Source: CAYRML01 sp050942825 (GTDB lineage Bacteria > Bacillota > Dehalobacteriia > UBA4068). Taken from it: 64,000 bases of DNA. The stretch is taken from positions 1 through 64,000 of the forward strand of contig JBMNOA010000004.1 in assembly GCA_050942825.1 (NCBI GenBank), in the 5' to 3' direction. This document shows positions 44,088 to 52,319 of the stretch, in pieces (the stretch's first letter is position 1; the number at the start of each line of letters is the position of its first letter). The notes below the pieces were generated by a model. It was given only the letters and a program-made list of their open reading frames with translations. It searched no databases and was not told where the DNA came from. Both the position numbers and the translations under genes were made by a program.

Positions 44088-44619
44088 TTTTTGCACCTCC
44101 TTCCTCAAAAGACACATCTATAAAACTTTCTTTGATACTATAAAAATTACTTAAAGTAGATTGGATCTTCTTTCGTAATGAATAATCGTCAAGCACGGTA
44201 CCGTCTTTGACAGCCTTGACAGTGATATTATTGATAACAGTAGCCTCATCGCCAAGCTTTACTGTCGCCTCAGCGGACATGATACCGGGGGTCAGAGCAG
44301 CCAAAGATGCGATTTGACCGCACAGCCCTTCTTGGTATTCTTGTTGGGCTTGCTCGGCCAGGCGTGAAGATATGTCCTGGCCTTTTTCTAAAATCTCGGT
44401 TGTCTGTGAACTATAATCCTCTTCTTTATAAATTGCCAATACAGGCTCTTGGCCTATAAACCCCAAAAGGGGATTAAGAACCGCCGCCAGAAGCAGCAAT
44501 CCCATTACCAAGCGGATAAACCGGCTTAATTCACCAAAAGGCAATAACAGCTCAAAAAAAACTGCCAAAATCACTAAGATAGCTACATTTCTTACTATTT
44601 CACCTACTATCTCTATCAT
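44059..44619 (-). CDS. spoIIIAF: Stage III sporulation protein AF
   Basis: 186 aa; two N-terminal transmembrane helices (NVAILVILAVFFELLLPFG; FIRLVMGLLLLAAVLNPLL) and an extracytoplasmic ring-building-like domain. Typical length and position in the operon. Confidence 0.92.
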   Translation of the reverse strand: MIEIVGEIVRNVAILVILAVFFELLLPFGELSRFIRLVMGLLLLAAVLNPLLGFIGQEPVLAIYKEEDYSSQTTEILEKGQDISSRLAEQAQQEYQEGLCGQIASLAALTPGIMSAEATVKLGDEATVINNITVKAVKDGTVLDDYSLRKKIQSTLSNFYSIKESFIDVSFEEGGAKNDQGKGDSQ

Positions 44620-44628
44620 GATTCGCTC

Positions 44629-45801
44629 CTATCTCATCATCATCGTTATATTTCCGGCACCGATGCAAATTGCCAACACAAAGAAGAAGAGTAATCCACA
44701 CACCGCCACTGCAGCAAAAAGCAATAACAAAGCATTGGATAATCCACTTAAGGCATCAGCCAGCTGATTATCTCCCAAAGGTTGTACTACAGCAGCGGCC
44801 AGACGGAAAATTATCACCTGTACTAATATCTTGGCGGCAGGCATGGCACAGATAAGAAAAATCGCTATAATGCCTACAACTCCTATACCATTTTTCAAAA
44901 CCAAAGCCGTGCCCAAAACACTATCCATAGCATCGGCTAAAGATCGTCCTACTACCGGGATAAAAATCCCACTGGCAGTTTTGGCCGCTTTGACAGCCAG
45001 GCCATCCATTGCTGCAGTGGCCATGCCTGCAATACCCATAAAAGCAATAAAAACACTGACCCCGATACTCATAAACCCCAAAGAAATATCTTTAAACAAC
45101 CCCGCTAATTTATTTACATTAAATTTTGGAGAAATATGGCTGACCAGGCGCAATATAGCCGAAAAATAGATTAAAGGGAAAATTACACTGCTCATGATAT
45201 TCATCAAAACAGTAAGAGCAAATAAAATACTGGGATGTAAAATTCCTACCGAAGTGATGCCTCCCATAGCAGCCAAAAGCATCATCAAAAGAGGTAATAC
45301 AGCGTATAAGAATCCGCTCATCGTCTCAACTGCCTCTTTGGCAACATTCAAGGATATAGAAAAGGAACTGATAGCAATAGCCGCCAAAAGCAAATAAACT
45401 ACTCCTTTGGCCAAAAGAGAAACATTTTCTTTTTCAAAAGCGCTGCCCAAATTACCAAGTATCAGAGAGATGATGGCGAGTAAGATCAATTGCCCTAAAA
45501 GAGCCCAGGAAGCATGGACTTCTTTAAAAAAGATTTTTGATAATACAGTAAAAACACTGCCAACACTTAGATCAACCTCACCATTTTTAGCTTGCTGCCA
45601 CAGATCTTTCAAACTGAAATCATGCAGATATTGATCAAGATTTTTGTCCAGTTGATTCAAATAATCATCCATGGCTTTCATATCGGAATTATTCATAACC
45701 GCAAAGGGCTCTGAGGATGTGGCCCAAGCAGGGCTTGGTACAATTCCTAGCAGAAAAAAAAGCAAGCAAAAAAAGATTATTATTTTTGTCAAGCGGGCCA
45801 T
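44629..45801 (-). CDS. spoIIIAE: Stage III sporulation protein AE
   Basis: 390 aa polytopic membrane protein with a signal peptide (IIIFFCLLFFLLGIVPSPAWA) and about seven helices, the export-gate-like core of the SpoIIIA complex. Conserved GIAGMATAAMDGLAVKAAKT and FIPVVGRSLADAMDSVLG. Start ATG after AAGGGG; the earlier codon at 45822 overlaps spoIIIAD. Confidence 0.95.
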   Translation of the reverse strand: MARLTKIIIFFCLLFFLLGIVPSPAWATSSEPFAVMNNSDMKAMDDYLNQLDKNLDQYLHDFSLKDLWQQAKNGEVDLSVGSVFTVLSKIFFKEVHASWALLGQLILLAIISLILGNLGSAFEKENVSLLAKGVVYLLLAAIAISSFSISLNVAKEAVETMSGFLYAVLPLLMMLLAAMGGITSVGILHPSILFALTVLMNIMSSVIFPLIYFSAILRLVSHISPKFNVNKLAGLFKDISLGFMSIGVSVFIAFMGIAGMATAAMDGLAVKAAKTASGIFIPVVGRSLADAMDSVLGTALVLKNGIGVVGIIAIFLICAMPAAKILVQVIIFRLAAAVVQPLGDNQLADALSGLSNALLLLFAAVAVCGLLFFFVLAICIGAGNITMMMR

Positions 45802-45818
45802 ATCAATCCCCTTTTCGT

Positions 45819-46211
45819 TCATGATAAGAATCTTAATATTGATTGCAACACAGCAGCCATAATAGGCATGGCCAATAAAATTATGCCAATTTTAGCGGCT
45901 AACTCCACCTTAAAGGCAATTGCTCCCTGACCGGCATCCCGACAAATCTGCGCAGCGAATTCAGCTATATAAGCCAAACCGATAATTTTGAATAAAGTAG
46001 CAAGATAAAAAGTATTAAGATTTGCTTTAGCAGCCATATCCTCAAACATAGATAATATCTGACCCAGCTTGGGCAATATTTGAATAAAAATTAAAGCACC
46101 GGCTACCAATGCTAATAAAACGCCTAATACAGGCAATTTGCTTTCTTTTAAAAATACTGCAAACAGGGCAGCTAAGACAGCTAATCCGACTATAGGAAAT
46201 ATTTCCTGCAC
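45819..46211 (-). CDS. spoIIIAD: Stage III sporulation protein AD
   Basis: 130 aa, four transmembrane helices; GTG start with a G-rich site (GGGGGGG) upstream. Conserved FKIIGLAYIAEFAAQICRDA and ELAAKIGIILLAMPI. Confidence 0.93.
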   Translation of the reverse strand: MQEIFPIVGLAVLAALFAVFLKESKLPVLGVLLALVAGALIFIQILPKLGQILSMFEDMAAKANLNTFYLATLFKIIGLAYIAEFAAQICRDAGQGAIAFKVELAAKIGIILLAMPIMAAVLQSILRFLS

Positions 46212-46232
46212 GAACCCGCCCCCCCTTAAAAA

Positions 46233-46433
46233 TCAATATAGTCTAAACACGGATTGCACTCCGTCAAAAAGCTCTTGAATAACAGGTAATACTTTCAAAA
46301 GGCCTATGACCAAACCGACTATCAAGGTCAGGTAGGCATATTCATCACGTCCAGCTTGCTTGAGAAATGTATGTAAAATCGTAACAGCTATCGCTAAAGC
46401 AGTGAGAAAAAATATTATCGCCGTCTCTTGCAT
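46233..46433 (-). CDS. spoIIIAC: Stage III sporulation protein AC
   Basis: 66 aa, two transmembrane helices, DEYAYLTLIVGLVIGLLKVL between them. Standard length. ATG with GGGGGAAG. Confidence 0.93.
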   Translation of the reverse strand: MQETAIIFFLTALAIAVTILHTFLKQAGRDEYAYLTLIVGLVIGLLKVLPVIQELFDGVQSVFRLY

Positions 46434-46472
46434 CGGGCTTCCCCCTTCTTTTATTTGGATATTGTTTTTGGC

Positions 46473-46988
46473 TCAAAAAGATATGATGGCTATGGCTATA
46501 CCTGCGGCCCAGCCCAGATTTTTCCATACTTTGCCTAATTGTCTGTAATGCGCCTGCGCCTCTTCCTCCAGAGAAAATAATCTTTGCCTGCTCAATTCCA
46601 AACGCCTGATCTGGTCTTGCATATCGGACAAACCCAACCCTCTGCCAAAAGCCGACAATATTGATAAATCCTCGGCTCCCAAAGGCAATTCATAACCGGC
46701 CCGCTCCAGGGCCCATTCCCAAGCCTGTTGAGCATTGATACCACGACTCTGCCGCAATTTACTAGCTGCATTTTCAAAAACAGAAGCTGCCGAAGCGCTG
46801 GATCTGGCCGCGATGCGCAATGCCTCCGGCAAGGGAGTCGCAGCATAACTGATTTCCCGTTCCAGCGCTAAAAGACCCTGCTGCAGATCATGCAACACCC
46901 TGCAACGTCTTTCTAATTCTTCGGCCAACAAGCGTCCGATAGATACACAAACAAAAATTATCATGATGGCGCCCAATATTTTTAGCAT
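46473..46988 (-). CDS. spoIIIAB: Stage III sporulation protein AB
   Basis: 171 aa; N- and C-terminal hydrophobic helices enclosing a cytoplasmic helical domain that resembles secretion-system coupling proteins (LQQGLLALEREISYAATPLP). Starts 9 bp after spoIIIAA. Confidence 0.94.
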   Translation of the reverse strand: MLKILGAIMIIFVCVSIGRLLAEELERRCRVLHDLQQGLLALEREISYAATPLPEALRIAARSSASAASVFENAASKLRQSRGINAQQAWEWALERAGYELPLGAEDLSILSAFGRGLGLSDMQDQIRRLELSRQRLFSLEEEAQAHYRQLGKVWKNLGWAAGIAIAIISF

Positions 46989-46997
46989 AGTATCCCT

Positions 46998-47981
46998 CTA
47001 TTCTGAATCCGATTCTGAATCTGACCCTAATTCTAATTTTTGCAAATTAGCATCCAAAACATATTCCAGGGTTCCAGGCCCCTTATTGCGGGAGAAAAAA
47101 GCGATCCTGTCAAAAGCTTTTTCTGCCAAAAGATTAGCTAATACGGGTCTTTTCAGCAGATCATCCTTATCCGATCCATGAGCGCTGGCGATAATAATCA
47201 CCCCTGCATTGGCCACCTCCCTAATAGCATAAGCATCTTCTTCACGGCCAATCTCATCACATATGATTATTTCCGGCGACATGGAACGAATCATCAGCAT
47301 CATGCCTTCCGCTTTGGGACAGGCATCCAAGACATCACTGCGCGGACCAATAGGGAACTGCGGCTTGCCCTTTAGCATAGCAGCCAGTTCTGACCTCTCG
47401 TCCACTATACCGACGTTGAATCCTCTAATGGAGAATTGCCGTGCCAGATCACGCAAAATAGTTGTTTTGCCTGCCCTGGGCGGGCTGACTAGAAGAGTAG
47501 GATAAGGCAGCGAAGGATCTTTGCCATGACAGATCAACGGTAATATTTGATCGGCCGTACCCGGTATCCAGCGGGCCAAACGAATGTTGATACTGGAAAT
47601 TTCTGTCAGATGTTTGATATATCCGTTCTCCAACACAGCCCGTCCGCATAATCCTGCTCGATGACCACCCGTTAAAGTTATATAGCCCCGGCGTAATTCT
47701 TCCGCCATAGCGTAAAAGGAACTATTAGATAACAAAAGTACTGCTTGATGCATTTCCTCCATACTAAAGGCCTCTCCTTCGGAAGCTTTGCTACTGCATT
47801 TGCCCTCCGAGGTCAAAAAATATTCTCCTCGATGAAAACGCAAAGCTACCGGTAGTCCGTTGCGCAAACGGATCTCTTCTAATTCATCCAATAAGGGCGG
47901 ACTTAATCTGGTGATTTTTTTACGTAGTTTTTCCGGCAGATAAGGTAGGATCTCATCCAAACCCACTTTTTTGATTGGCAA
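46998..47981 (-). CDS. spoIIIAA: Stage III sporulation protein AA (ATPase)
   Basis: 327 aa secretion-ATPase-like protein energising the SpoIIIA channel. Walker A SPPRAGKTT, arginine-rich and Walker B regions (EIIICDEIGREEDAYAI), HRAGLCGRAVLENG. I place the start at TTG (47981) with GGGGG ten bases upstream; a longer frame would run back into the terminators. The C-terminus ends in an SDSESDSE tail encoded by a 12-bp tandem duplication. A CATAAAG motif near 48005 faintly resembles a sigma-E -10 element, as expected for this operon. Confidence 0.93.
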   Translation of the reverse strand: MPIKKVGLDEILPYLPEKLRKKITRLSPPLLDELEEIRLRNGLPVALRFHRGEYFLTSEGKCSSKASEGEAFSMEEMHQAVLLLSNSSFYAMAEELRRGYITLTGGHRAGLCGRAVLENGYIKHLTEISSINIRLARWIPGTADQILPLICHGKDPSLPYPTLLVSPPRAGKTTILRDLARQFSIRGFNVGIVDERSELAAMLKGKPQFPIGPRSDVLDACPKAEGMMLMIRSMSPEIIICDEIGREEDAYAIREVANAGVIIIASAHGSDKDDLLKRPVLANLLAEKAFDRIAFFSRNKGPGTLEYVLDANLQKLELGSDSESDSE

Positions 47982-48055
47982 TTTAAACAAGCCCCCTTTT
48001 ACTTCTTTATGAGATTTTATTAATGAGGGACGAGTATTAGAACCCGTCTGACGAA

Positions 48056-48083
48056 AAAAAACGCCGAATATAGGGCGCTTTTT
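48056..48083 (-). terminator. Second terminator before spoIIIAA
   Basis: AAAAAGCGCC pairs with GGCGTTTTTT on the minus strand (one G-U pair, 8-nt loop) and ends in a run of eight T. It lies 17 bp downstream of the first terminator and seals off the spoIIIA operon. Confidence 0.7.
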
Positions 48084-48095
48084 GGGGGTAAAAAC

Positions 48096-48124
48096 ATAAA
48101 AAAGCAAGGACCGCAGTCCTTGCT
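48096..48124 (-). terminator. Intrinsic terminator after the CD1247-type gene
   Basis: A perfect 9-bp stem AGCAAGGAC / GTCCTTGCT with a 4-nt loop, followed by TTTTTTATGTTTTT on the minus strand. Confidence 0.92.
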
Positions 48125-48165
48125 CTCAAATCTTTTATATGGAATATAATAATTAGATTATATTA

Positions 48166-48621
48166 TTATTCTTTTTTCTCATCGTCATCGTCATCATCGT
48201 CATTATCGTCTTGACAGCCACAGGTGCAAAATTCCTCATCATCTTCATTATCTTCTTCATCATTGACAAAGACTACGGCACCGCAAGAAGGACAAACGAC
48301 TTCGATTAGATCTTCATCATAAACAATATCATCATCGAAAAAGACTTCTTCTCCACAATTGGGACAAATAACCTCTACAAAATCATCCTCATCATCTTCT
48401 TCTAAATAAATATCATCTTCCAGATCGGCTAGATCACTATCGAGATTTTCGACATAATCCGCTAAATCATCCTGTTCTTCTTGAAGGCAGGCGATATAAT
48501 CGGCCATATCATCCAAAACTTCCAAAATGCCCACAATCACCTTGCCCTCCGAGGTTTTGTCCAAATTCATACCCGCGGACAAACCTTGTAAATAGGATAT
48601 TTGTTGTTGTAAATCTTTCAT
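48166..48621 (-). CDS. CD1247-type zinc-ribbon acidic protein
   Basis: 151 aa. N-terminal helical region (QQQISYLQGLSAGMNLDKTS) shared by a family common in Clostridia next to efp and spoIIIA; long acidic helix; two paired CxxC knuckles (CPNCGEE..., CPSCGAV..., about 83-118) expected to bind one zinc; then FCTCGCQ and a tail of about ten aspartates before EKKE. About 40 percent of the protein is Asp/Glu. Function unknown; the zinc ribbon and acidity suggest a nucleic-acid- or polymerase-binding partner. Start ATG with AGGAGG. Confidence 0.85.
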   Translation of the reverse strand: MKDLQQQISYLQGLSAGMNLDKTSEGKVIVGILEVLDDMADYIACLQEEQDDLADYVENLDSDLADLEDDIYLEEDDEDDFVEVICPNCGEEVFFDDDIVYDEDLIEVVCPSCGAVVFVNDEEDNEDDEEFCTCGCQDDNDDDDDDDEKKE

Positions 48622-48692
48622 TACGTTACCTCCTCTCATTATTCACATAAGGAATAACATGCTATTTATTATATACAAATTTTATAGAATTA

Positions 48693-49250
48693 TTATGCTC
48701 TTTCGATATATTCGCCGGTTTTGGTATTGATACGCAAAACATCTCCAACATTGATAAAAAAAGGTACGCGCACAACATAACCAGTTTCTAAAGTAGCGGG
48801 TTTATTACCGCCGGATGCAGTATCACCTTTGATACCGGGCTCCGTTTCAATTACTTTCAATTCTACCTGACCGGGCATATCAACACCCATGATATTGCCC
48901 TTGAAGAAAAGCACGGAAAGAATCATATTTTCTTTGAGGTAATTTTTACCATCGCCGATTTGTTCTTCAGATAAATTAAGTTGTTCATAATTTTCCATAT
49001 CCATGACCACATATGCCTCACCGTCATGATACAGGTATTGCATTTCCCTTCTATCCAGATGGGCTTTGGGCATCTTTTCTCCTGCATTAAAGGTTTTTTC
49101 TATGACTGCACCGGTACGAACATTTCTCAATTTGGCACGCACAAAGGCAGCACCTTTACCAGGTTTAACATGTTGGAATTCTACAACTTGATAAGCATCT
49201 CCGTCTAATTCGATAGATACACCGGTTTTAAAATCATTGGACGAAATCAA
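48693..49250 (-). CDS. efp: Elongation factor P
   Basis: Rescues ribosomes stalled at polyproline; 185 aa, exactly the usual length from the TTG start (ISSNDFKTG) preceded by GAGGGG. The tip of domain I is HVKPGKGAAFVR, with the lysine that can be modified. Own promoter upstream. Confidence 0.97.
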   Translation of the reverse strand: MISSNDFKTGVSIELDGDAYQVVEFQHVKPGKGAAFVRAKLRNVRTGAVIEKTFNAGEKMPKAHLDRREMQYLYHDGEAYVVMDMENYEQLNLSEEQIGDGKNYLKENMILSVLFFKGNIMGVDMPGQVELKVIETEPGIKGDTASGGNKPATLETGYVVRVPFFINVGDVLRINTKTGEYIERA

Positions 49251-49299
49251 ATTAATCCCCTCGCTCACAAATTAAGATTTATCTTTGATATTTTCTCTC

Positions 49300-49329
49300 A
49301 TTTTACCATATATTGCAATTCAGAAACAA
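49300..49329 (-). promoter_or_regulatory. Probable sigma-A promoter of efp
   Basis: Minus strand TTGTTT (49329-49324), 18-bp spacer, TAAAAT (49305-49300). Follows the rplS terminator. Confidence 0.5.
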
Positions 49330-49358
49330 CTAATAGTATCAATAAACAAATAAAAAAT

Positions 49359-49386
49359 AAAAAGGAGAGGAATAACCCTCCTTTTT
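49359..49386 (-). terminator. Intrinsic terminator of rplS
   Basis: AAAAAGGAG / CTCCTTTTT, with the right arm touching the rplS stop; TTTTTATTTTTTA follows on the minus strand. Confidence 0.88.
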
Positions 49387-49730
49387 TAACGGCGGAGTTC
49401 TTTAATCCTAGCCGCCTTACCTGTAAGCTTACGCAAATAATAAAGCTTGGCGCGAGCTACTTTACCACGACGAACCACTTGTATTTTCTCAATGCGGGGT
49501 GAATGAAGAGGAAAAACTCTTTCCACACCTACGCCATAAGTTACACGACGTACTGTAAATGTTTCGTTGATGCCGCCACCTTTTCTTTTGATCACAACGC
49601 CTTCAAAAACCTGGATACGTTCTCTGGCGCCTTCGACAACCTTTACATGGACTTTTACTGTATCTCCAGGACGAAAAGCAGGTATGTCCTTTCTGATTTG
49701 TTCACTTTCTATAGCATTGATAATGTTCAT
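49386..49730 (-). CDS. rplS: 50S ribosomal protein L19
   Basis: 114 aa. Conserved FRPGDTVKVHVKVVEG, RIQVFEGVVIKRKGGG and the C-terminal VRRGKVARAKLYYLR. ATG with AGGAGG. Own promoter and leader. Confidence 0.98.
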   Translation of the reverse strand: MNIINAIESEQIRKDIPAFRPGDTVKVHVKVVEGARERIQVFEGVVIKRKGGGINETFTVRRVTYGVGVERVFPLHSPRIEKIQVVRRGKVARAKLYYLRKLTGKAARIKELRR

Positions 49731-49744
49731 TATTAAAGCTCCTC

Positions 49745-49808
49745 CTTTTTCATCGGCTGTTCATACCCAAAAGATTGGTAGCGGACCAGCCTCAAGCATA
49801 AAAACACA
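49745..49808 (-). promoter_or_regulatory. Candidate L19 leader RNA
   Basis: The leader between promoter and rplS can form an outer stem GGCTG/CAGCC (49791-49787 with 49759-49755) enclosing TACC/GGTA (49780-49777 with 49767-49764). Firmicutes rplS genes often carry an L19-responsive leader (Rfam L19_leader); membership here is by eye only. Confidence 0.45.
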
Positions 49809-49814
49809 TATTTG

Positions 49815-49843
49815 ATTATAACACAAGGAACCGGGCACTGCAA
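49815..49843 (-). promoter_or_regulatory. Sigma-A promoter of rplS
   Basis: Minus strand TTGCAG (49843-49838), 17-bp spacer, TATAAT (49820-49815), starting 15 bp after the trmD stop. Confidence 0.75.
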
Positions 49844-49857
49844 CTACTATATTTATT

Positions 49858-51156
49858 TCAGCGAGATTTTTTTTCGCCTAATAATCTGTCTAGCATAATA
49901 CTTGCCGCACTACGTACGGAGAGATGATTATATTGGACTCGCCCATAGATAGGACGCAGCCTAAAATCGGCCTCCTCCATTATTTCATCGGTCAATCCCC
50001 AACCTGTGCCCAATAGCAAAAGATAATTTCCGCCCTCTTGCTCCATCTGACGTCGCATTTGGCGATAGCCGGTAGTTGCGCTATATGTTTTGGCACTGGT
50101 AGCTATGGTATACAAGGGTCCGGGATATTTTTCTTTGATATGTTCTTCTACATCGGTTATAGAATCGAGTATCTGCACTCGCGAGAGAGCTTCTTGACGA
50201 TCAGGGTTATACCTGGCACCAAAACCCTGCTGCCAATGATTAAGAAGCTGAAAAATCAGCTCTTTTTGATTATCAAGAGACTGCACAATATAGTATTGGT
50301 CAACATCATAGGTAGCACAAGTCCTGGCAATATCATGCAGATCCAAATTAGTTAAGGAAGTGTTAATAATATGCTTTTTTTTGTTATATACAGGATAATG
50401 AATTAAAGCAACAAAAATATTAAATGGTTTTTGCCGTTCTTTTTGTAATTGTTCCAGATATGCCAGATCGTCAGGAGTCAAAACAGCATCCTCCAATAGA
50501 TCAGGCCTGTTTTCAAGCGTTCTTTGTAGCGATTTTCTGCGCCGCCAAGCAGCGATTTGACTATGATTGCCGCCCAGCAACACTTCAGGGACTTCCAGGC
50601 CTTGAAAAATGGCGGGCCTGGTATATTGAGGGTATTCCAAAAGACCCTCGTTAAAACTTTCTTCTTTGGCCGCCATTTCGTGCCCCAAAACGCCCGGCAC
50701 AAGACGCGAAACGGCATCGGCTATAGCCATAGCTGGTATTTCCCCACCAGTTAAAACAAAATCTCCAACGGAGATAATATCGGTAGCCAAAAACTCAAGA
50801 ACTCTTTCATCAATACCTTCGTAATGACCGCAAATAATGATAATTTGCTCTTCCTGTGCTAGTTCTTGGGCGATCTTTTGATTAAAAGGCCGGCCTTGAG
50901 GGCTGGTAATAATAATCCTCGGCTCAGCCACCTTTTTTACCGCATCGACAGAGGAAAAAATTGGCTCCGGCTTCATAACCATGCCGGCGCCTCCACCATA
51001 GAGACGGTCATCCGTTATATGATGTTTATCCGTGGTATAATCACGAATATTAGTGATATTTATCTCTATCAGGCCATTTTCCACAGCTCTTTTAATTATG
51101 CTTTGTTGCAGCGGGGCAAACATCTCCGGGAAAAGGGTCAAAATATCAATACGCAT
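49858..51156 (-). CDS. trmD: tRNA (guanine37-N1)-methyltransferase TrmD fused to a second SPOUT RNA methyltransferase domain
   Basis: 432 aa, nearly twice a normal TrmD. Residues 1-242 are complete TrmD: GGGAGMVMKPEPIF, CGHYEGIDERV and the knot motif SVGDFVLTGGEIPAMAIADAV; this part makes m1G37. Residues about 245-432 (FNIFVALIHYPVYNKKKHII, LHDIARTCATYDVDQYYIVQ, LLLLGTGWGLTDEIM, YNHLSVRSAASIMLDRLL) match the PF09936-type SAM-dependent RNA methyltransferase, itself a SPOUT fold, usually encoded by a separate gene next to trmD. No stop or frameshift is seen at the join (LEQLQKERQKPFN). Coupled to rimM. Confidence 0.93.
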   Translation of the reverse strand: MRIDILTLFPEMFAPLQQSIIKRAVENGLIEINITNIRDYTTDKHHITDDRLYGGGAGMVMKPEPIFSSVDAVKKVAEPRIIITSPQGRPFNQKIAQELAQEEQIIIICGHYEGIDERVLEFLATDIISVGDFVLTGGEIPAMAIADAVSRLVPGVLGHEMAAKEESFNEGLLEYPQYTRPAIFQGLEVPEVLLGGNHSQIAAWRRRKSLQRTLENRPDLLEDAVLTPDDLAYLEQLQKERQKPFNIFVALIHYPVYNKKKHIINTSLTNLDLHDIARTCATYDVDQYYIVQSLDNQKELIFQLLNHWQQGFGARYNPDRQEALSRVQILDSITDVEEHIKEKYPGPLYTIATSAKTYSATTGYRQMRRQMEQEGGNYLLLLGTGWGLTDEIMEEADFRLRPIYGRVQYNHLSVRSAASIMLDRLLGEKKSR

Positions 51157-51169
51157 AAGCTTTCCTCTT

Positions 51170-51682
51170 TTATAGTTCTTTATCCAGTCCAGGAGGCAAT
51201 TTGACTTGCATTTTGCCCGTCTCTAAAGATATTTCTGTAATAAAGGCTTTGAGCGCAGGCAGCAATAATTCCCCTCCCGACACCTTCTCCACCACATATA
51301 TATCATTGGCATTATTAGTCAGCACCTCTTTAATAACACCAAGCTTGTTTTCATCTTCATATACTTCTAGCCCTACTATCTGGAAATGATAATAATGCCC
51401 GGGAGGCAAAGGAGCTAGTTGATCTTTGGTGATTTTCAATAATGATTGTCCCAGAGCTTCGGCAGCATTTCTATCATCGATGCCAACAAATTTCAGCAAC
51501 AAATTGTGCCCATGCCAAAGAGATGATTCTATCTGCATCTGTTGGGCTGTTTTTTCTACAAAAAGCAGATTACCGGCCGCGAAACGCTCGGGGAAATCAC
51601 TTATACATTCTGTTTTTAGCTGGCCCTTGATGCCAAAGGCTCCCAGTATTTTTCCTACTGTTATTTCATACTTTTCTTTCAT
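51170..51682 (-). CDS. rimM: Ribosome maturation factor RimM
   Basis: 170 aa; binds S19 during 30S assembly. N-terminal VGKILGAFGIKGQLKTECIS and the PRC-barrel region LPPGHYYHFQIVGLEVYED. Start ATG with AAAGGTG; an earlier codon at 51718 lacks support. Between khpA and trmD as usual. Confidence 0.95.
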   Translation of the reverse strand: MKEKYEITVGKILGAFGIKGQLKTECISDFPERFAAGNLLFVEKTAQQMQIESSLWHGHNLLLKFVGIDDRNAAEALGQSLLKITKDQLAPLPPGHYYHFQIVGLEVYEDENKLGVIKEVLTNNANDIYVVEKVSGGELLLPALKAFITEISLETGKMQVKLPPGLDKEL

Positions 51683-51737
51683 TAACTCACCTTTCGGACC
51701 ATTAAAGGGACGAACCACAGGCCCGCCCCCCTTATAA

Positions 51738-51965
51738 CTAATCGATCTCCAGAATGTACTTTTTGCCCTCTTTGGCAGAAGCGGATTTTAAAACAGTGCG
51801 AATCGCTTTGGCTATACGGCCTTGTTTACCGATTACTTTACCCATATCATTGGGTGCAACAGTTAGAGACAACACGATAGCGCCTTCCCTTTCACTTTCT
51901 TGCACTGTGACGGCAGTCGGATCTTCAACCAAAGATCTGGCAATATGAATTACTAAGTCTTTCAC
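51738..51965 (-). CDS. khpA: KH domain RNA-binding protein KhpA (YlqC)
   Basis: 75 aa single KH domain with the VIGKQGRIAKAIR loop. Works with KhpB/Jag in some Firmicutes. GTG start with AAGGGG eight bases upstream; a GTG three codons earlier is less well placed. Between rpsP and rimM. Confidence 0.93.
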   Translation of the reverse strand: MKDLVIHIARSLVEDPTAVTVQESEREGAIVLSLTVAPNDMGKVIGKQGRIAKAIRTVLKSASAKEGKKYILEID

Positions 51966-52014
51966 AACAAACACCCCTTAAAGAATATCCATAATAGAAT
52001 AATTCCAGAGTTTT

Positions 52015-52284
52015 CTATTTAGCCATTTCTTCGGCTCTTCTTTTAAGGATACCACTTTTTTTCATCAAATTTTTGGCAGTTTCAGAAACCTGTGCTCCGT
52101 TATTCAGCCACTTGATAGCTTTATCAGCATCGATATTGATAACAGCAGGATTTTTGGTCGGATCATAATATCCGATTTCTTCAATAAAGCGACCATCACG
52201 GGGATAGCGAGAATCAGCTACTACCACACGATAAAAAGGAGCTTTTTTACTTCCCATTCTTTTAAGTCTGATTTTGGTTGTCAT
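52015..52284 (-). CDS. rpsP: 30S ribosomal protein S16
   Basis: 89 aa. TKIRLKRMGSKKAPFYRVVV and the conserved SRYPRDGRFIEEIGYYDP are intact. ATG with AAGGAGG. Confidence 0.98.
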   Translation of the reverse strand: MTTKIRLKRMGSKKAPFYRVVVADSRYPRDGRFIEEIGYYDPTKNPAVINIDADKAIKWLNNGAQVSETAKNLMKKSGILKRRAEEMAK

Positions 52285-52319
52285 TTCTTCACCTCCTTAA
52301 AAAATTATTGAATATTTAT

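Noticed and set aside
48170..48210. CRISPR-like or satellite repeat (GAT/GTC trinucleotides)
   Set aside because: It is the in-frame aspartate tract of a coding gene, without spacers.
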